Assembly: GCA_018711185.1 (NCBI GenBank)
Contig: DVIQ01000023.1
Coordinates: 1-64,000, forward strand
DNA length: 64,000 bases
From: Candidatus Limivivens intestinipullorum
GTDB taxonomy: Bacteria > Bacillota > Clostridia > Lachnospirales > Lachnospiraceae
Direction: 5' to 3'
The notes beneath the pieces were generated by a model. The model searched no databases, was not told the origin of the DNA, and was given only the letters and a program-made list of their open reading frames with translations. This document shows positions 36,715 through 46,436 of this stretch, piece after piece. Every line of letters begins with the position of its first letter. Positions within the stretch are counted from its first letter, which is position 1. Made by a program: the position numbers and the translations under genes.

Positions 36715-37030
36715 TTGACACTCCCCACAGCTAAAGCAGGGGGATTCTTGCTTCAACCACTACTGCACTGGCTGATACCTTACGGTATCGCAATGTCTTA
36801 CACAGTGTCCACAAGCTAGATTATACTGTTCCCGTATGCCCTACGGTGCAGTTTATGTATCTTTATGCTGACTGCATTTGCAGTCCTTTATTCAAAATAT
36901 TTCTGCTTGCATTGGTATCACGATTATGCACTGCATGGCAAACCGGACACTCCCATACGCGGATTGCAAGATTTTTTACCAATGGATTTTTATGCCCACA
37001 GCGTGAACAAGTCTGACTGCTTGGATACAT
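36715..37030 (-). mobile_element. IS200/IS605-type remnant: TnpB 3' end plus right end (putative omega/reRNA region)
   Basis: TnpB C-terminus followed by about 150 nt non-coding and the end GAATCCCCCTGCTTTAGCTGTGGGGAGTGTCAA. Confidence 0.85.
36863..37030 (-). pseudogene. tnpB: TnpB (OrfB) C-terminal fragment
   Basis: MYPSSQTCSRCGHKNPLVKNLAIRVWECPVCHAVHNRDTNASRNILNKGLQMQSA*: zinc finger plus final RuvC motif. Confidence 0.9.
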
Positions 37031-37530
37031 CCGGCTGCCTCCTCCCGGCTTTCAAAACGCAGGTCTCTTCCTGTAAGATAGTACACCGCGTCATTCCATT
37101 CCCAGAGGCTGTACTGCCTGGGATCCAGCTTTCCCACAGCCCGCCTGATTCGGGAACGCATGCCCGGCCGGTGCAGATCCGACAGAAAACAGCAGCCTGT
37201 CAGCCGCCCAATCGCTTCCAGCAGGCCCTCCTCCGACGCTTTCCTTCCTGTACCCGTTCGCGCGTTCTCCTCTTTTAACCGCCTCTTTAAACCGTTTCCC
37301 TCCCGGAAAACCACACGGTATCCCGGTGTTTTTGGCGTCCGGGGCGACCCCTCCTGCACGTTTCCCGCGCGCGGTTTTACCCGGAATACACCCAGCGTCT
37401 CCCCAAGGTCTACGGTATTTCCGGCAGCCAGTTCCTCTGCGATCCCCTCCAAAAAACTTTTTACAACGGAATCAATTACCGGTTCCTCATAACCGGTTTC
37501 CCTGCAGCAATACTGCAGCAGCCTGTCCAT
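36976..37530 (-). CDS. HU/IHF-like DNA-binding domain protein, 3' end fused out of frame to TnpB DNA
   Basis: MDRLLQYCCRETGYEEPVIDSVVKSFLEGIAEELAAGNTVDLGETLGVFRVKPRAGN; last ~18 residues read TnpB DNA in another frame. Confidence 0.7.
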   Translation of the reverse strand: MDRLLQYCCRETGYEEPVIDSVVKSFLEGIAEELAAGNTVDLGETLGVFRVKPRAGNVQEGSPRTPKTPGYRVVFREGNGLKRRLKEENARTGTGRKASEEGLLEAIGRLTGCCFLSDLHRPGMRSRIRRAVGKLDPRQYSLWEWNDAVYYLTGRDLRFESREEAAGCIQAVRLVHAVGIKIHW

Positions 37531-37774
37531 GTAATCCCCACCTTCTCCTGGCTGCGCCCGATAAAGCAGACATTTTCGTTCCGGTGTGCTAAAATAAACT
37601 GGTACAGATCTACCTATGTAGGATCTTTCGCGTTTCAGAATTGCTGCGCGTTTACAACAAAAGAAACGGCTGTGACTGTATAAAGCTTCATGAAAATTTT
37701 GGAGAAAAGAACGACTGATATTTCCTACCTTTTCCTGTTTGGCAGGCAGCCGACAGAATTTATATCGAAGTGTT

Positions 37775-38371
37775 TTATTTCCCATGAACCCAGCGAAGAA
37801 AGGTATCCTGGGCAATTCCCAGCCGCAGAGCCGCGTCCCGTGATGTGATCTCCCGGCACTCCCACCGCTCTTTCAGCAGCCAGAACTCCTCCGGCACATC
37901 CAGCCTGGGCCTTCCAAAGCGTACCCCGCGCTGCCGGGCAGCGGCAATGCCCTCCCTCTGGCGCTGACGGATATTTTCCCGTTCCGTCTGCGCCACATAA
38001 GAGAGAATCTGCAGAACCAGATCCGCCACAAACGTCCCGGTCAGATTTTTCCCGGTCTGTCTGGTATACAGAAGCGGCATATCCAGCACAACAATGTCCG
38101 CGCGCTTTTCCTTCGTGATAATCCTCCACTGATCCAAAATCTCCTCGTAGTCCCGCCCCATCCGGTCGATGGACTTTACCACCAGAACGTCTCCCGCTCT
38201 CAATTTCTTCATCAGTTCCTGATACCTGGGTCTGTTAAAATCCTTCCCGCTGAGCTTATCCGTAAAAATATTGCGCTCCGGAACGGGAAATCCGCGAAGA
38301 GCAATCAACTGCCGTTCCTCGCACTGTTCTTTGGTGGAAACGCGGGCATAGCCGTAAATTTTTGCTTTCAT
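37775..38371 (-). CDS. Small serine recombinase (resolvase/invertase family)
   Basis: IYGYARVSTKEQCEERQLIAL...DKLSGKDFNRPRYQELMKKLRAGDVLVVKSIDRMGRDYEEI...C-terminal HTH. Confidence 0.93.
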   Translation of the reverse strand: MKAKIYGYARVSTKEQCEERQLIALRGFPVPERNIFTDKLSGKDFNRPRYQELMKKLRAGDVLVVKSIDRMGRDYEEILDQWRIITKEKRADIVVLDMPLLYTRQTGKNLTGTFVADLVLQILSYVAQTERENIRQRQREGIAAARQRGVRFGRPRLDVPEEFWLLKERWECREITSRDAALRLGIAQDTFLRWVHGK

Positions 38372-38436
38372 TGGTTGGTCCTCCTTTCGGCTTTGTAAAT
38401 GCCTCCAGGATTATTTTACCCAAAACGGATAAAAGT

Positions 38437-39291
38437 TCAGACCAAATCATCCAGCGGCCCTTCCTCCTTCTCATACAAAAACCGCTCCGGCAGGCTGATA
38501 TGGAACCTGGGTTCCAGGGCACGGAAATTATCCGGGGTGATGGTCTGCCGCTTCATATGACTCATGGAGAGCACCTTCACTAAAATTTCCGCGGACTTCT
38601 CCACCGTATGCATCAGTCCGAAAGTCAGGTCAAAATCCTCCCCTGAGCAGAACATCCCGTGATGGGCCCAGATCACCACGTCGTATTTCTCCATGAGTTT
38701 GCTGGTCTCTATGGCAATCTGCTCTCCGCCGGGAACCATCCAGCCGATGACGCCGACGCCGTCCGGGAATACCACCGGGCATTCCGTGGCCATCTCCCAG
38801 AGCTCCCTGGTAAAGACCTCGTCCTTCAGCGGAAGCACAAAGGTAAGGGCGATGGTATTCGTGGTGTGCGCGTGATAGATCACCCGGTGGCGCCCGTCCG
38901 TCACCCGCTTCTTCACCTCATGGTTCATCAAGTGGGCCGGCAGTTCGCTGGTGGGAACGCCGCCTTCCACCAATCCCCAGCGGATGCGGTAATTTTCCCC
39001 CTTCTCATCCAGTTCGATAATCGCCAGACAGGCCTCCGGGTCCACAATGATATTCCGGAAATATTTTCCACTTCCCGTCACCAGGAAAAATTCTCCCCCA
39101 AGCCCCGGCACATGGGCGCCGATGGGCTGCCAGTCCTCATTGTTCATAAGGCGGGGACGGATGCTCTCCACTTCCTCCGGTTTCAGGCGGTAGGATAAGT
39201 TTCCGCCGTTCCGCTCATGCCAGCCCTGATGATAGCCGTCGTCCGCCATTTTGATAAAACCCTTGACAAATTTTGAATCCAAAATTTTCAT
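38437..39291 (-). CDS. rhaD: Rhamnulose-1-phosphate aldolase
   Basis: MADDGYHQGWHERNGGNLSYRL...VIYHAHTTNTIALTFVLPL...VVIWAHHGMFCSGEDFDLTFGLMHTVEKSAEI. Confidence 0.93.
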   Translation of the reverse strand: MKILDSKFVKGFIKMADDGYHQGWHERNGGNLSYRLKPEEVESIRPRLMNNEDWQPIGAHVPGLGGEFFLVTGSGKYFRNIIVDPEACLAIIELDEKGENYRIRWGLVEGGVPTSELPAHLMNHEVKKRVTDGRHRVIYHAHTTNTIALTFVLPLKDEVFTRELWEMATECPVVFPDGVGVIGWMVPGGEQIAIETSKLMEKYDVVIWAHHGMFCSGEDFDLTFGLMHTVEKSAEILVKVLSMSHMKRQTITPDNFRALEPRFHISLPERFLYEKEEGPLDDLV

Positions 39292-39544
39292 AAATAAAAT
39301 CCCCCTCTTTCTTTCCTGCAGCCAGTTTCGCGCCTGTGCGTTCGCCTTTTCTCAGGCAAGCCGCGCCTGCCGTTTCCGTCAGGCCAAACACATGCCGCAA
39401 AGTATTGGCTTCATTGATTATTGTTGTTTCTATTTGTTTTTCTTTGTTTCTTCTTTATTATAACAGATTATAAGAAAAAATCAATCATAAAACAACAAAA
39501 ATTACGTCCCAAGTTGAGACGGATTTCGTAAATACAGGTATACA

Positions 39545-39582
39545 AAAGGCGGGACGAATCAAACCGTCCCGCCTCGTCCCAC
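39545..39582 (-). terminator. Rho-independent terminator downstream of AI-2E family gene
   Basis: Minus strand GGCGGGACGGTTTGATTCGTCCCGCCTTTTGT. Confidence 0.65.
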
Positions 39583-39683
39583 AGATATATCTGCATGAGG
39601 CTTTGCAAAAACTGATGTTCCCGTTCATGCCGGGCAGTAGATTGAGGGCAAACCACAGTCCGTACTGCTCTGGCCCCTTCGTT

Positions 39684-40832
39684 TCATTGTTTTTGCTTCT
39701 TTGCCAGCTTCCTTTCCCGATTTTGCGTTGCTTCCTTAACCAGGGTGTACGCAATGGACGAGATCGGAACACTGAGCAGCATTCCAATGGGACCACTGAT
39801 GCTTCCGCCCACCGTCACGGCAGCAAAAATCCACATACCCGGAAGATTTACTCTGTGTCCCATGACTTTGGGGTAAATGAGATTGCCCTCAATTTGCTGC
39901 AGGATTAAAAGGAAGATGACAAAGATGACTGCCTTAAAAGGAGCAACTGTCAATATCATAAAGGCTCCGATGACGGTCCCGATAAACGCTCCGACAACAG
40001 GAATCAGCGCAGTCGCGCCAACCAACGCGCCTACCATGGGCGCATATGGAATACGCAAAATCAGCATACCAACCGTACATAGAGAGCCGAGGATAACCGC
40101 TTCCAACGATTGTCCAGAAATAAAATTTCGAAATGTCACATTCGAGACCGAGGCCGCGTGGAGTACCCATTCGCCGAAGCCTTTCGGAAGCCACGCCCGA
40201 ACCAAGCGGCAGGACTGATTTTTAAGTTTTTCCTTATTGAACAAGATGTAGACCGCAAAAACAAAGCAGACGAAGAAATTCACAACCGCGTTGATAAGAG
40301 AAGTTACTGTACCGAAAGCAAAATTGAAAATTGCTCCGCCTTCATTTTTGAGCCAGTTTTGAATCGAAACGGTAAATTGATTCCAATCGATACTCAGAAG
40401 TATACTTCCGAACGGGAGCGCTTCAAGTTCCGCTTCGCTCATTGCGTTCAGCTGGTTAAACAAATCTATAATCCCCTGCGCAACAATCACAAGCGCATTA
40501 ACCAGCTCCGGGATTACGAGCCCTATCACGCCGGCAACGGCCGCGATTATAATGACAAGGGCCAAAAGAAAGGATATTGGTCTCCGCAGCTTCCGTAAAA
40601 TCGGCTTCTGCGTTGTTGTCCAAATATACGCCTCAAAAAAGCGCATGGGAACATTCAATATGACGGCTATCGCTGCGCCGGTCAGAAGCGGCATGATCAA
40701 GCCGATCCCCTGGGATATGACGTCAGCGACAGCCCCGATATTCTGTACACCCAGAAATAAGAGGATACAGGAAGCCGCAATTCCAATGATCCATTTTGCG
40801 ATTGCTCTTCTTTTTTCAGGCGTCGGGTCCAT
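39684..40832 (-). CDS. AI-2E family (PerM) transporter
   Basis: Multi-TM; LVGATALIPVVGAFIGTVIGAFMILTVAPFKAVIFVIFLLILQQIEGNLIYPKVMG. Confidence 0.93.
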   Translation of the reverse strand: MDPTPEKRRAIAKWIIGIAASCILLFLGVQNIGAVADVISQGIGLIMPLLTGAAIAVILNVPMRFFEAYIWTTTQKPILRKLRRPISFLLALVIIIAAVAGVIGLVIPELVNALVIVAQGIIDLFNQLNAMSEAELEALPFGSILLSIDWNQFTVSIQNWLKNEGGAIFNFAFGTVTSLINAVVNFFVCFVFAVYILFNKEKLKNQSCRLVRAWLPKGFGEWVLHAASVSNVTFRNFISGQSLEAVILGSLCTVGMLILRIPYAPMVGALVGATALIPVVGAFIGTVIGAFMILTVAPFKAVIFVIFLLILQQIEGNLIYPKVMGHRVNLPGMWIFAAVTVGGSISGPIGMLLSVPISSIAYTLVKEATQNRERKLAKKQKQ

Positions 40833-40868
40833 TTTACGATCTCCTTATTTTGATAGTACCTTTTGCGC

Positions 40869-42890
40869 TTACTGCTCCCGCTTCAGCACCGCCACATCCC
40901 GGCTTTCCAATACCAGTTTCCCGGTACAGCGTTTTCCGGTCAAAAGATCCTGATATGTCTTTTCGCCAAGGTCCACGTACCCCGGCTTTTTCCCGTGATT
41001 CAGCGCGAACCAAATTTCTCCGCTTCGGCCGTTTCTCTTCGTAAGCTCGATCTCTCCCTCTGACGGAAACAGCGGCTCAACGCCCTGTTCTCTGCAGATT
41101 TTTTCCGCAAATTCCCTGACAAACGCCTCCTCCGGCTGAGATGCCAGATAATAAGCCTTGCCGCTCCCCAGACGATTTACCGTCAGACATGGTTCTCCCG
41201 CATAAAAATCCTTTCCATAGTACGCCAGAGGCTCTGCCGTCTCCAGGCGAAGCCGGTCACAGAGGAAGGTGCATCCGTAAGAGGATTTTTCATAGGCCTG
41301 AGTCATCCAGCTGTTCAAAATCATCTCATTTTCTTCATCTGGGAAAAGAGCGTCCGTTTCTTCCACCCAGAGGCCCATGGTTTTGCGCAGCGGGCCCGGA
41401 TACGCACCGAAAACGCAGCGGTCGTTCTCATCCGTCACTCCCGTCATGTACGTGGCAATCAGCGTTCCTCCCCTTTCCACAAAACGTTCCAGCCGCTGGG
41501 CCACTCCCTCCTTCATCATATAAAGGAGCGGCGCCACAAGAACCTTGTACTTCTCAAAATCCGCCGTTACCCGGAGAATGTCAATGGGCACATTGTACTC
41601 ATAAAAAGCGCGGTAGTAATGATGCATCTGCCACAGATAGTCCATATCCTTTGTAGGTCCGCTCGCAAGCTCCAATGCCCACCAGTTATCCCAGTCAAAC
41701 AGGAAACCGACCTTTGCGTCACAGGTTCCTTCCAGGAACGTATCTCCCAAACCCTTAAGTTCTTTTCCCATCTGCGCAAGCTCCCGGAAAATCCGGGTAT
41801 CATCGGTGCCCGCGTGGGAAATCAAAGCGCCGTGGAACTTTTCCTGCCCGCCCAGGGACTGACGCATCTGAAAATACAGCGCGCTGTCCGAGCCGTGGGC
41901 CATGCCCTGATAGGCCAGCAGGCGCACTTCGCCGGGCCGTTTCAGCTTATTGTACGGCTGCCAGTTCTGCTGGTTCGGAGACTGCTCCGCCACCAGGAAG
42001 GATTTTCCATCCTTCAGCCCCCTCATCAGATCCAGTTTCATAGCCGGCAGGCTTCTGGGGTCTGTGGGATGCGGATAATTGTCAAAGCCCGCGTAATCCA
42101 TCTTCGAAACCATTTTGAATTGATCCAGCTTTTTGATATGGCCGGAAATATTGCTGAACACCGGAACATCCGGCGTGTATCTCCGCAAAACCCGCGCCTC
42201 GTTTTCAAAGCATTCCAGGGTAGAGTCTGTCACAAAGCGCTGATAATCCAGTTCCCGCACCGGATTGAAGCGGTAATCATCGTTCAGCTCCGTGGGAAGA
42301 TAGACCTCGTCAAAACTGTATACCGTCCTTCCCCAGAACGAATTGTACCATTTGTCATTCAGGTTCTCCACGGTGCCGTACCGCTTTTTCAGCCACAGGC
42401 GAAACTTCTGCTGGCAGTTTTCACAGTAGCAGTATGTTCCATATTCGTTTGCCACGTGCCAAGCCGCCAGGCCCGGATGGTTCCCATACCGTTTTGCCAT
42501 TTCCTCAGCAATCGCGGCGGCTCTCTCCCGGTATTTCAGGCTGTTGTAGCAGAAAAATACCCGCATACCGTGAGTCCGCTTCCTTCCCGAAATATCCACC
42601 GGCAGAACCTCCGGATACTGCTTGGAAAGCCAGGCCGGCTGCGCCACGGTGGGCGTGGCCAGGCAGAAATGAATCCCGTTTTCCCAGATCTTATCCAGAA
42701 TCTGGTCCAGCCACTCGAAAGAGTAAACGCCTTCGCTGGGCTCCAGCTTCGCCCAGGAAAACACCGGCAGGATTACCAGATTAATTCCTGCCTCTTTAAA
42801 ATAGCGCATGTCCTGCTCAATGACAGTGTCATCCCACTGATCGGGGTTGTAATCTCCTCCAAATAAAATTTCAGAAGGTTTGTAATACAT
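40869..42890 (-). CDS. Beta-galactosidase, GH42
   Basis: FGGDYNPDQWDDTVIEQDMRYFKEAGINLVILPVFSWAKLEPSEGVYSFEWLD; AAWHVANEYG; FLVAEQSPN. Confidence 0.95.
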   Translation of the reverse strand: MYYKPSEILFGGDYNPDQWDDTVIEQDMRYFKEAGINLVILPVFSWAKLEPSEGVYSFEWLDQILDKIWENGIHFCLATPTVAQPAWLSKQYPEVLPVDISGRKRTHGMRVFFCYNSLKYRERAAAIAEEMAKRYGNHPGLAAWHVANEYGTYCYCENCQQKFRLWLKKRYGTVENLNDKWYNSFWGRTVYSFDEVYLPTELNDDYRFNPVRELDYQRFVTDSTLECFENEARVLRRYTPDVPVFSNISGHIKKLDQFKMVSKMDYAGFDNYPHPTDPRSLPAMKLDLMRGLKDGKSFLVAEQSPNQQNWQPYNKLKRPGEVRLLAYQGMAHGSDSALYFQMRQSLGGQEKFHGALISHAGTDDTRIFRELAQMGKELKGLGDTFLEGTCDAKVGFLFDWDNWWALELASGPTKDMDYLWQMHHYYRAFYEYNVPIDILRVTADFEKYKVLVAPLLYMMKEGVAQRLERFVERGGTLIATYMTGVTDENDRCVFGAYPGPLRKTMGLWVEETDALFPDEENEMILNSWMTQAYEKSSYGCTFLCDRLRLETAEPLAYYGKDFYAGEPCLTVNRLGSGKAYYLASQPEEAFVREFAEKICREQGVEPLFPSEGEIELTKRNGRSGEIWFALNHGKKPGYVDLGEKTYQDLLTGKRCTGKLVLESRDVAVLKREQ

Positions 42891-42902
42891 AGGCTTCTCT
42901 CC

Positions 42903-43958
42903 TTAATTTTTTATATTCGCTCCTCTCACATACACGCTCTGGCGTACAATCAGCTTTGTCTTTACCTCGGTTTTCATAAAGCCATCGGTTTGTTCGTTTA
43001 ATTTATCCACAAGCGCGTTGACAGCCAGCACACCAATCTTGTATTTTGGAATTTGTACCGTCGTGAGGGGCGGTTCCGTAATCTCGGAAAGCATCATATT
43101 GTCAAATCCGATCAGGGAAATGTCTTCTGGTATCCGATACCCAAGCTCCCGAAGCACACGAATCGCGTAAAACGCGATAATATCATTGTCCGCGAACAGC
43201 GCCTCCGGTATATGCTTTCTCTTTTCAAACTGCTTTTTCAGTTCCAGATAGACCGCCTCTCCGCCCTGCTCCGTGACAACCTCGATAATATTGTCCGGGA
43301 CAACCCGCAGCCCGAACCGCTGCGCGGCCCGCAGATAGCCGAAATAACGCTCCGTGAAATTATTCGCGTTATTCTGTACATGCAGATAGCCGATTTCCTG
43401 GTGTCCGGTTTTCAGAAAGTAGGAAACCGCCTCAAACACACCCTGTTCGTTGTTAATCGTAACGCAGTCAAAATCCTTGCTGTCCATATAGTTGTCAATC
43501 ACAACCATCGGAATCCCCAGATCCAGAAAAAGTTCAATCTGCTCCCCGCTCATCTCCGTGGCCAGAAGAAGAATCCCTGCCGCGCTGCGGTTCCGTATTT
43601 GAGCCGCCTCACGCTGGAGATTATCCTGATCCATATACGAAACCATGAGATTGTAGCCCTTTTTGCTGACCTGGCTCTCCACTCCCTCGATAATATCCGC
43701 GTACAGCTGAGAAAAATACGGAGTACCGGCGGCGTTTGCCCCGCGCATTCGGTATACAATAAACAAAAGATTTCTATCATCCCTTTTTTCGCTTTTCGGT
43801 TCATTGCTGAGCATATCCTGATATCCCAGCGCGATAATCTGGTTCCGAACCCGGTTCCGGGTCGCGTCGCTCAGGCCCGGCTTATTGTTCAGAACCAGGG
43901 AAACCGTCGCCGAAGACACGTTCAGCAGCGCCGCCAGATCTTTGACTTTCATTGACAT
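42903..43958 (-). CDS. LacI family transcriptional regulator
   Basis: MKVKDLAALLNVSSATVSLVLNNKPGLSDATRNRV HTH; periplasmic-binding-like C-domain. Confidence 0.95.
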   Translation of the reverse strand: MSMKVKDLAALLNVSSATVSLVLNNKPGLSDATRNRVRNQIIALGYQDMLSNEPKSEKRDDRNLLFIVYRMRGANAAGTPYFSQLYADIIEGVESQVSKKGYNLMVSYMDQDNLQREAAQIRNRSAAGILLLATEMSGEQIELFLDLGIPMVVIDNYMDSKDFDCVTINNEQGVFEAVSYFLKTGHQEIGYLHVQNNANNFTERYFGYLRAAQRFGLRVVPDNIIEVVTEQGGEAVYLELKKQFEKRKHIPEALFADNDIIAFYAIRVLRELGYRIPEDISLIGFDNMMLSEITEPPLTTVQIPKYKIGVLAVNALVDKLNEQTDGFMKTEVKTKLIVRQSVYVRGANIKN

Positions 43959-44249
43959 AGGATACGATCCTCTCCTCGCATTTTCATCAATTTCTTATTA
44001 GTAATTTCCATAAATTGCAACTCAATTTTCAATTTATTTATATAGCCTATAAATTTTTTATAAATTTATAATTCTAATGTAGTATATTTCAAAAATAAAG
44101 TCAATCCTATTTTCCGCAGTCACAGCATTTTGTAAAGAACGTCAAATTATCACTCGGAATTTTATGCATTTTTACCTTCTCCTTTGTTTTCCTCACAACC
44201 TGCATTTATAAAAATACCTTTTTGGCAGTCAAATACTTCACGGTAGTCG

Positions 44250-44296
44250 CCAAACGGACATACAAGCATATTCGCTTGGCTCTTTGCCCAGCGGGA
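44250..44296. repeat. Repeat family 3, copy 1
   Basis: CCAAACGGACATACAAGCATATTCGCTTGGCTCTTTGCCCAGCGGGA; related to 62223-62268. Confidence 0.65.
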
Positions 44297-44304
44297 AACA
44301 AAAA

Positions 44305-44342
44305 ACACGTCTCCCGCCTCATCGCAGAACACGTGTCTTTTC
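44305..44342 (-). terminator. Terminator downstream of P-type ATPase
   Basis: Minus strand AGACACGTGTTCTGCGATGAGGCGGGAGACGTGTTTTTTG. Confidence 0.6.
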
Positions 44343-44353
44343 TATTTTAGGTT

Positions 44354-46234
44354 TTATCTTTTCTTCCAGGTAAGCAGCAGCGCCGAATTTACAATCACCA
44401 GCACCGACCCCGCGTTATGTACCAGAGCCCCCACCACGGGATTTAAAATTCCGGTGATCGCCAAGGCGATGGCCAGGAAATTCAAGCCCATGGAGAAGGA
44501 AAGGTTGCACTTTATGGTCGTCATCATCCGCTTAGAAAGGGCCAGCAGATGCGGCAGTTCCTTGACCTCGTCGTCCACCAGGGCGATGTCCGCCGCGTCC
44601 ACTGCAATATCGCTTCCCACCTTTCCCATGGCGATTCCCACATCCGCTTTTTTCAGCGCCGGAGCGTCATTGACTCCGTCTCCGATCATGCACACGCGGC
44701 TTCCCCGTTTCTGCTGCCCTTCAATCCACAAAAGCTTGTCCTCCGGTAGGCAGTTGGCATGCACTTCCGCCACGGAAAGCTGTTCCGCGATGGTTCTGGC
44801 TGCATTTTCATGGTCTCCGGTTAAAAGCACCGGCCGGACTTCCTGGGCGCTGAGCCGTTTAATCATATCTTTACTCTCCGGCCGAATGGTATCCGCAAGG
44901 GCCAGATAACCGGCCGCCCGGCCATCCAGCGCCGCGAAGATCACGGTACTTCCTTTTTTCAGATGCCTCCCCGCCCCGGCCAGCATAGAGGAAGGAATGG
45001 AAATCCTGTTTTCTTCCAAAAGCTCCCTGTTCCCGGCAAGAATCCGCTTTCCCTCTACCAAAGCTTCCACTCCCCGGCCGGGAATCATCCGAAAGTCTTC
45101 TGCCTTGGGACAATCCTTTTTCTCTGTCTGGCGATAACAGGAGACGACCGCTTTCCCCAGAGGGTGTTCCGACAGCTGCTCTGCCGCGGCCGCGAAAGCG
45201 TAGAGTTCATCTTTGCCGCATACGGTTCCATCGCTCTCCACCGCCGTCACCTTCGGCGTTCCCAGAGTGAGGGTTCCCGTCTTGTCAAACGCAACCTTCT
45301 CCACTGCAGCCAGCCGTTCCAGGGCGTCCCCTTCCCGCACCAGAAATCCGTGCTTTGTGGCGTTTCCTATGGCAGCCATGATCGCCGTGGGTGTGGCAAG
45401 CACCAGAGCGCAGGGGCAAAAAACAACCAGGATTGTCACCGCCCGGATGATTTCTCCCGTGAAAAACCAGGTCAGCGCCGCGGCGGTCAGGGCAATCACC
45501 ACAATCCAGGTGGCCCACCGGTCCGCAAGCCCCACAATCTTCGCTTTTCCGGCGTCCGCCGACTGCACGAGCCGGATCATCCGCTGGATGGAACTATCCT
45601 CGCCCACCTTCACGGCCCGCATTTCAAAGGCTCCGAACTGGTTCACCGTCCCGCTGGCAACCTGGTCTCCCACGGTTTTGTCCACCGGCAGAGATTCCCC
45701 CGTCATAACCGCCTGGTTTACTGAAGTCTGCCCGGCGGTAATCACGCCGTCCACCGGCACGCTCTCCCCGGGCAGAACCCGCAGAAGTTCTCCCACCTTC
45801 ACTTCCTCGGCCGGAATGATCCGTTCCCGGCCTTTGGCGAGTACCCGGGCTGTCTGCGGGGTCAAATGCACCAGTTTTTCAATCCCCGCCCGGGCTCGGG
45901 CCACTGTCAGATCCTCCAAAAGACCTCCCAGCTGCATAATAAAGGCTACCTCGCCGGCGGCAAAGGTTTCTCCGATGCACACCGAGGCAATCAGCGCCAG
46001 GGAAACCAGTACATCCGCCTTAATGTCAAAAGCCGTAACCAGGCCGATCGCTGCTTCCAGAATAATAGGAATCCCGCAGAGCACAATGGCCGCCCAGGCC
46101 GGATCAAAGGGCAGGAAATCCGCTCCCGCCATGCTGAGAAGCAAGGCGATTCCGCTGATGACCAGCAAAACAATCTCCTTCTTTGTACCGCCAAGCTCCA
46201 GAAATCCTTCCATTTTTTCCGCTGCTTTTTTCAT
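44354..46234 (-). CDS. Heavy-metal translocating P-type ATPase (P1B)
   Basis: FCPCALVLATPTAIMAAIGNATKHGFLVREGDALERL; DKTGTLTLG; GDGVNDAPALKKADVGIAMG. Confidence 0.95.
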   Translation of the reverse strand: MKKAAEKMEGFLELGGTKKEIVLLVISGIALLLSMAGADFLPFDPAWAAIVLCGIPIILEAAIGLVTAFDIKADVLVSLALIASVCIGETFAAGEVAFIMQLGGLLEDLTVARARAGIEKLVHLTPQTARVLAKGRERIIPAEEVKVGELLRVLPGESVPVDGVITAGQTSVNQAVMTGESLPVDKTVGDQVASGTVNQFGAFEMRAVKVGEDSSIQRMIRLVQSADAGKAKIVGLADRWATWIVVIALTAAALTWFFTGEIIRAVTILVVFCPCALVLATPTAIMAAIGNATKHGFLVREGDALERLAAVEKVAFDKTGTLTLGTPKVTAVESDGTVCGKDELYAFAAAAEQLSEHPLGKAVVSCYRQTEKKDCPKAEDFRMIPGRGVEALVEGKRILAGNRELLEENRISIPSSMLAGAGRHLKKGSTVIFAALDGRAAGYLALADTIRPESKDMIKRLSAQEVRPVLLTGDHENAARTIAEQLSVAEVHANCLPEDKLLWIEGQQKRGSRVCMIGDGVNDAPALKKADVGIAMGKVGSDIAVDAADIALVDDEVKELPHLLALSKRMMTTIKCNLSFSMGLNFLAIALAITGILNPVVGALVHNAGSVLVIVNSALLLTWKKR

Positions 46235-46336
46235 GACGCCCTCCCTTTTATACCCATAGGAGTATATGTTTACAGCTATTATACCCCTATGGGTATCAGG
46301 GCGTCAACCGGAAAATTCATTCTTTTCCGCAAGTAT

Positions 46337-46373
46337 GTTGCTGTTCGCAGCTCTCCGGACCGTGAACAGCAAC
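46337..46373. repeat. Palindromic repeat family 2, copy 2
   Basis: GTTGCTGTTCGCAGCTCTCCGGACCGTGAACAGCAAC. Confidence 0.7.
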
Positions 46374-46436
46374 GGAAATATGCTTTTTTATATCCGCTTT
46401 TTGAAGAGCCTTCGGCCGAAGGTTTCAGGGAAGCAT

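Noticed and set aside
36720-37030. Intact TnpB gene or TldR-type repressor
   Set aside because: Only the last 55 codons are present; the N-terminal and most RuvC motifs are missing, so no functional protein is expected.
43985-44110. AT-rich stretch upstream of the lacI-type gene considered as a phage or origin-like element
   Set aside because: Best explained as promoter/operator region of the LacI regulator; no iterons or DnaA-box clusters seen.
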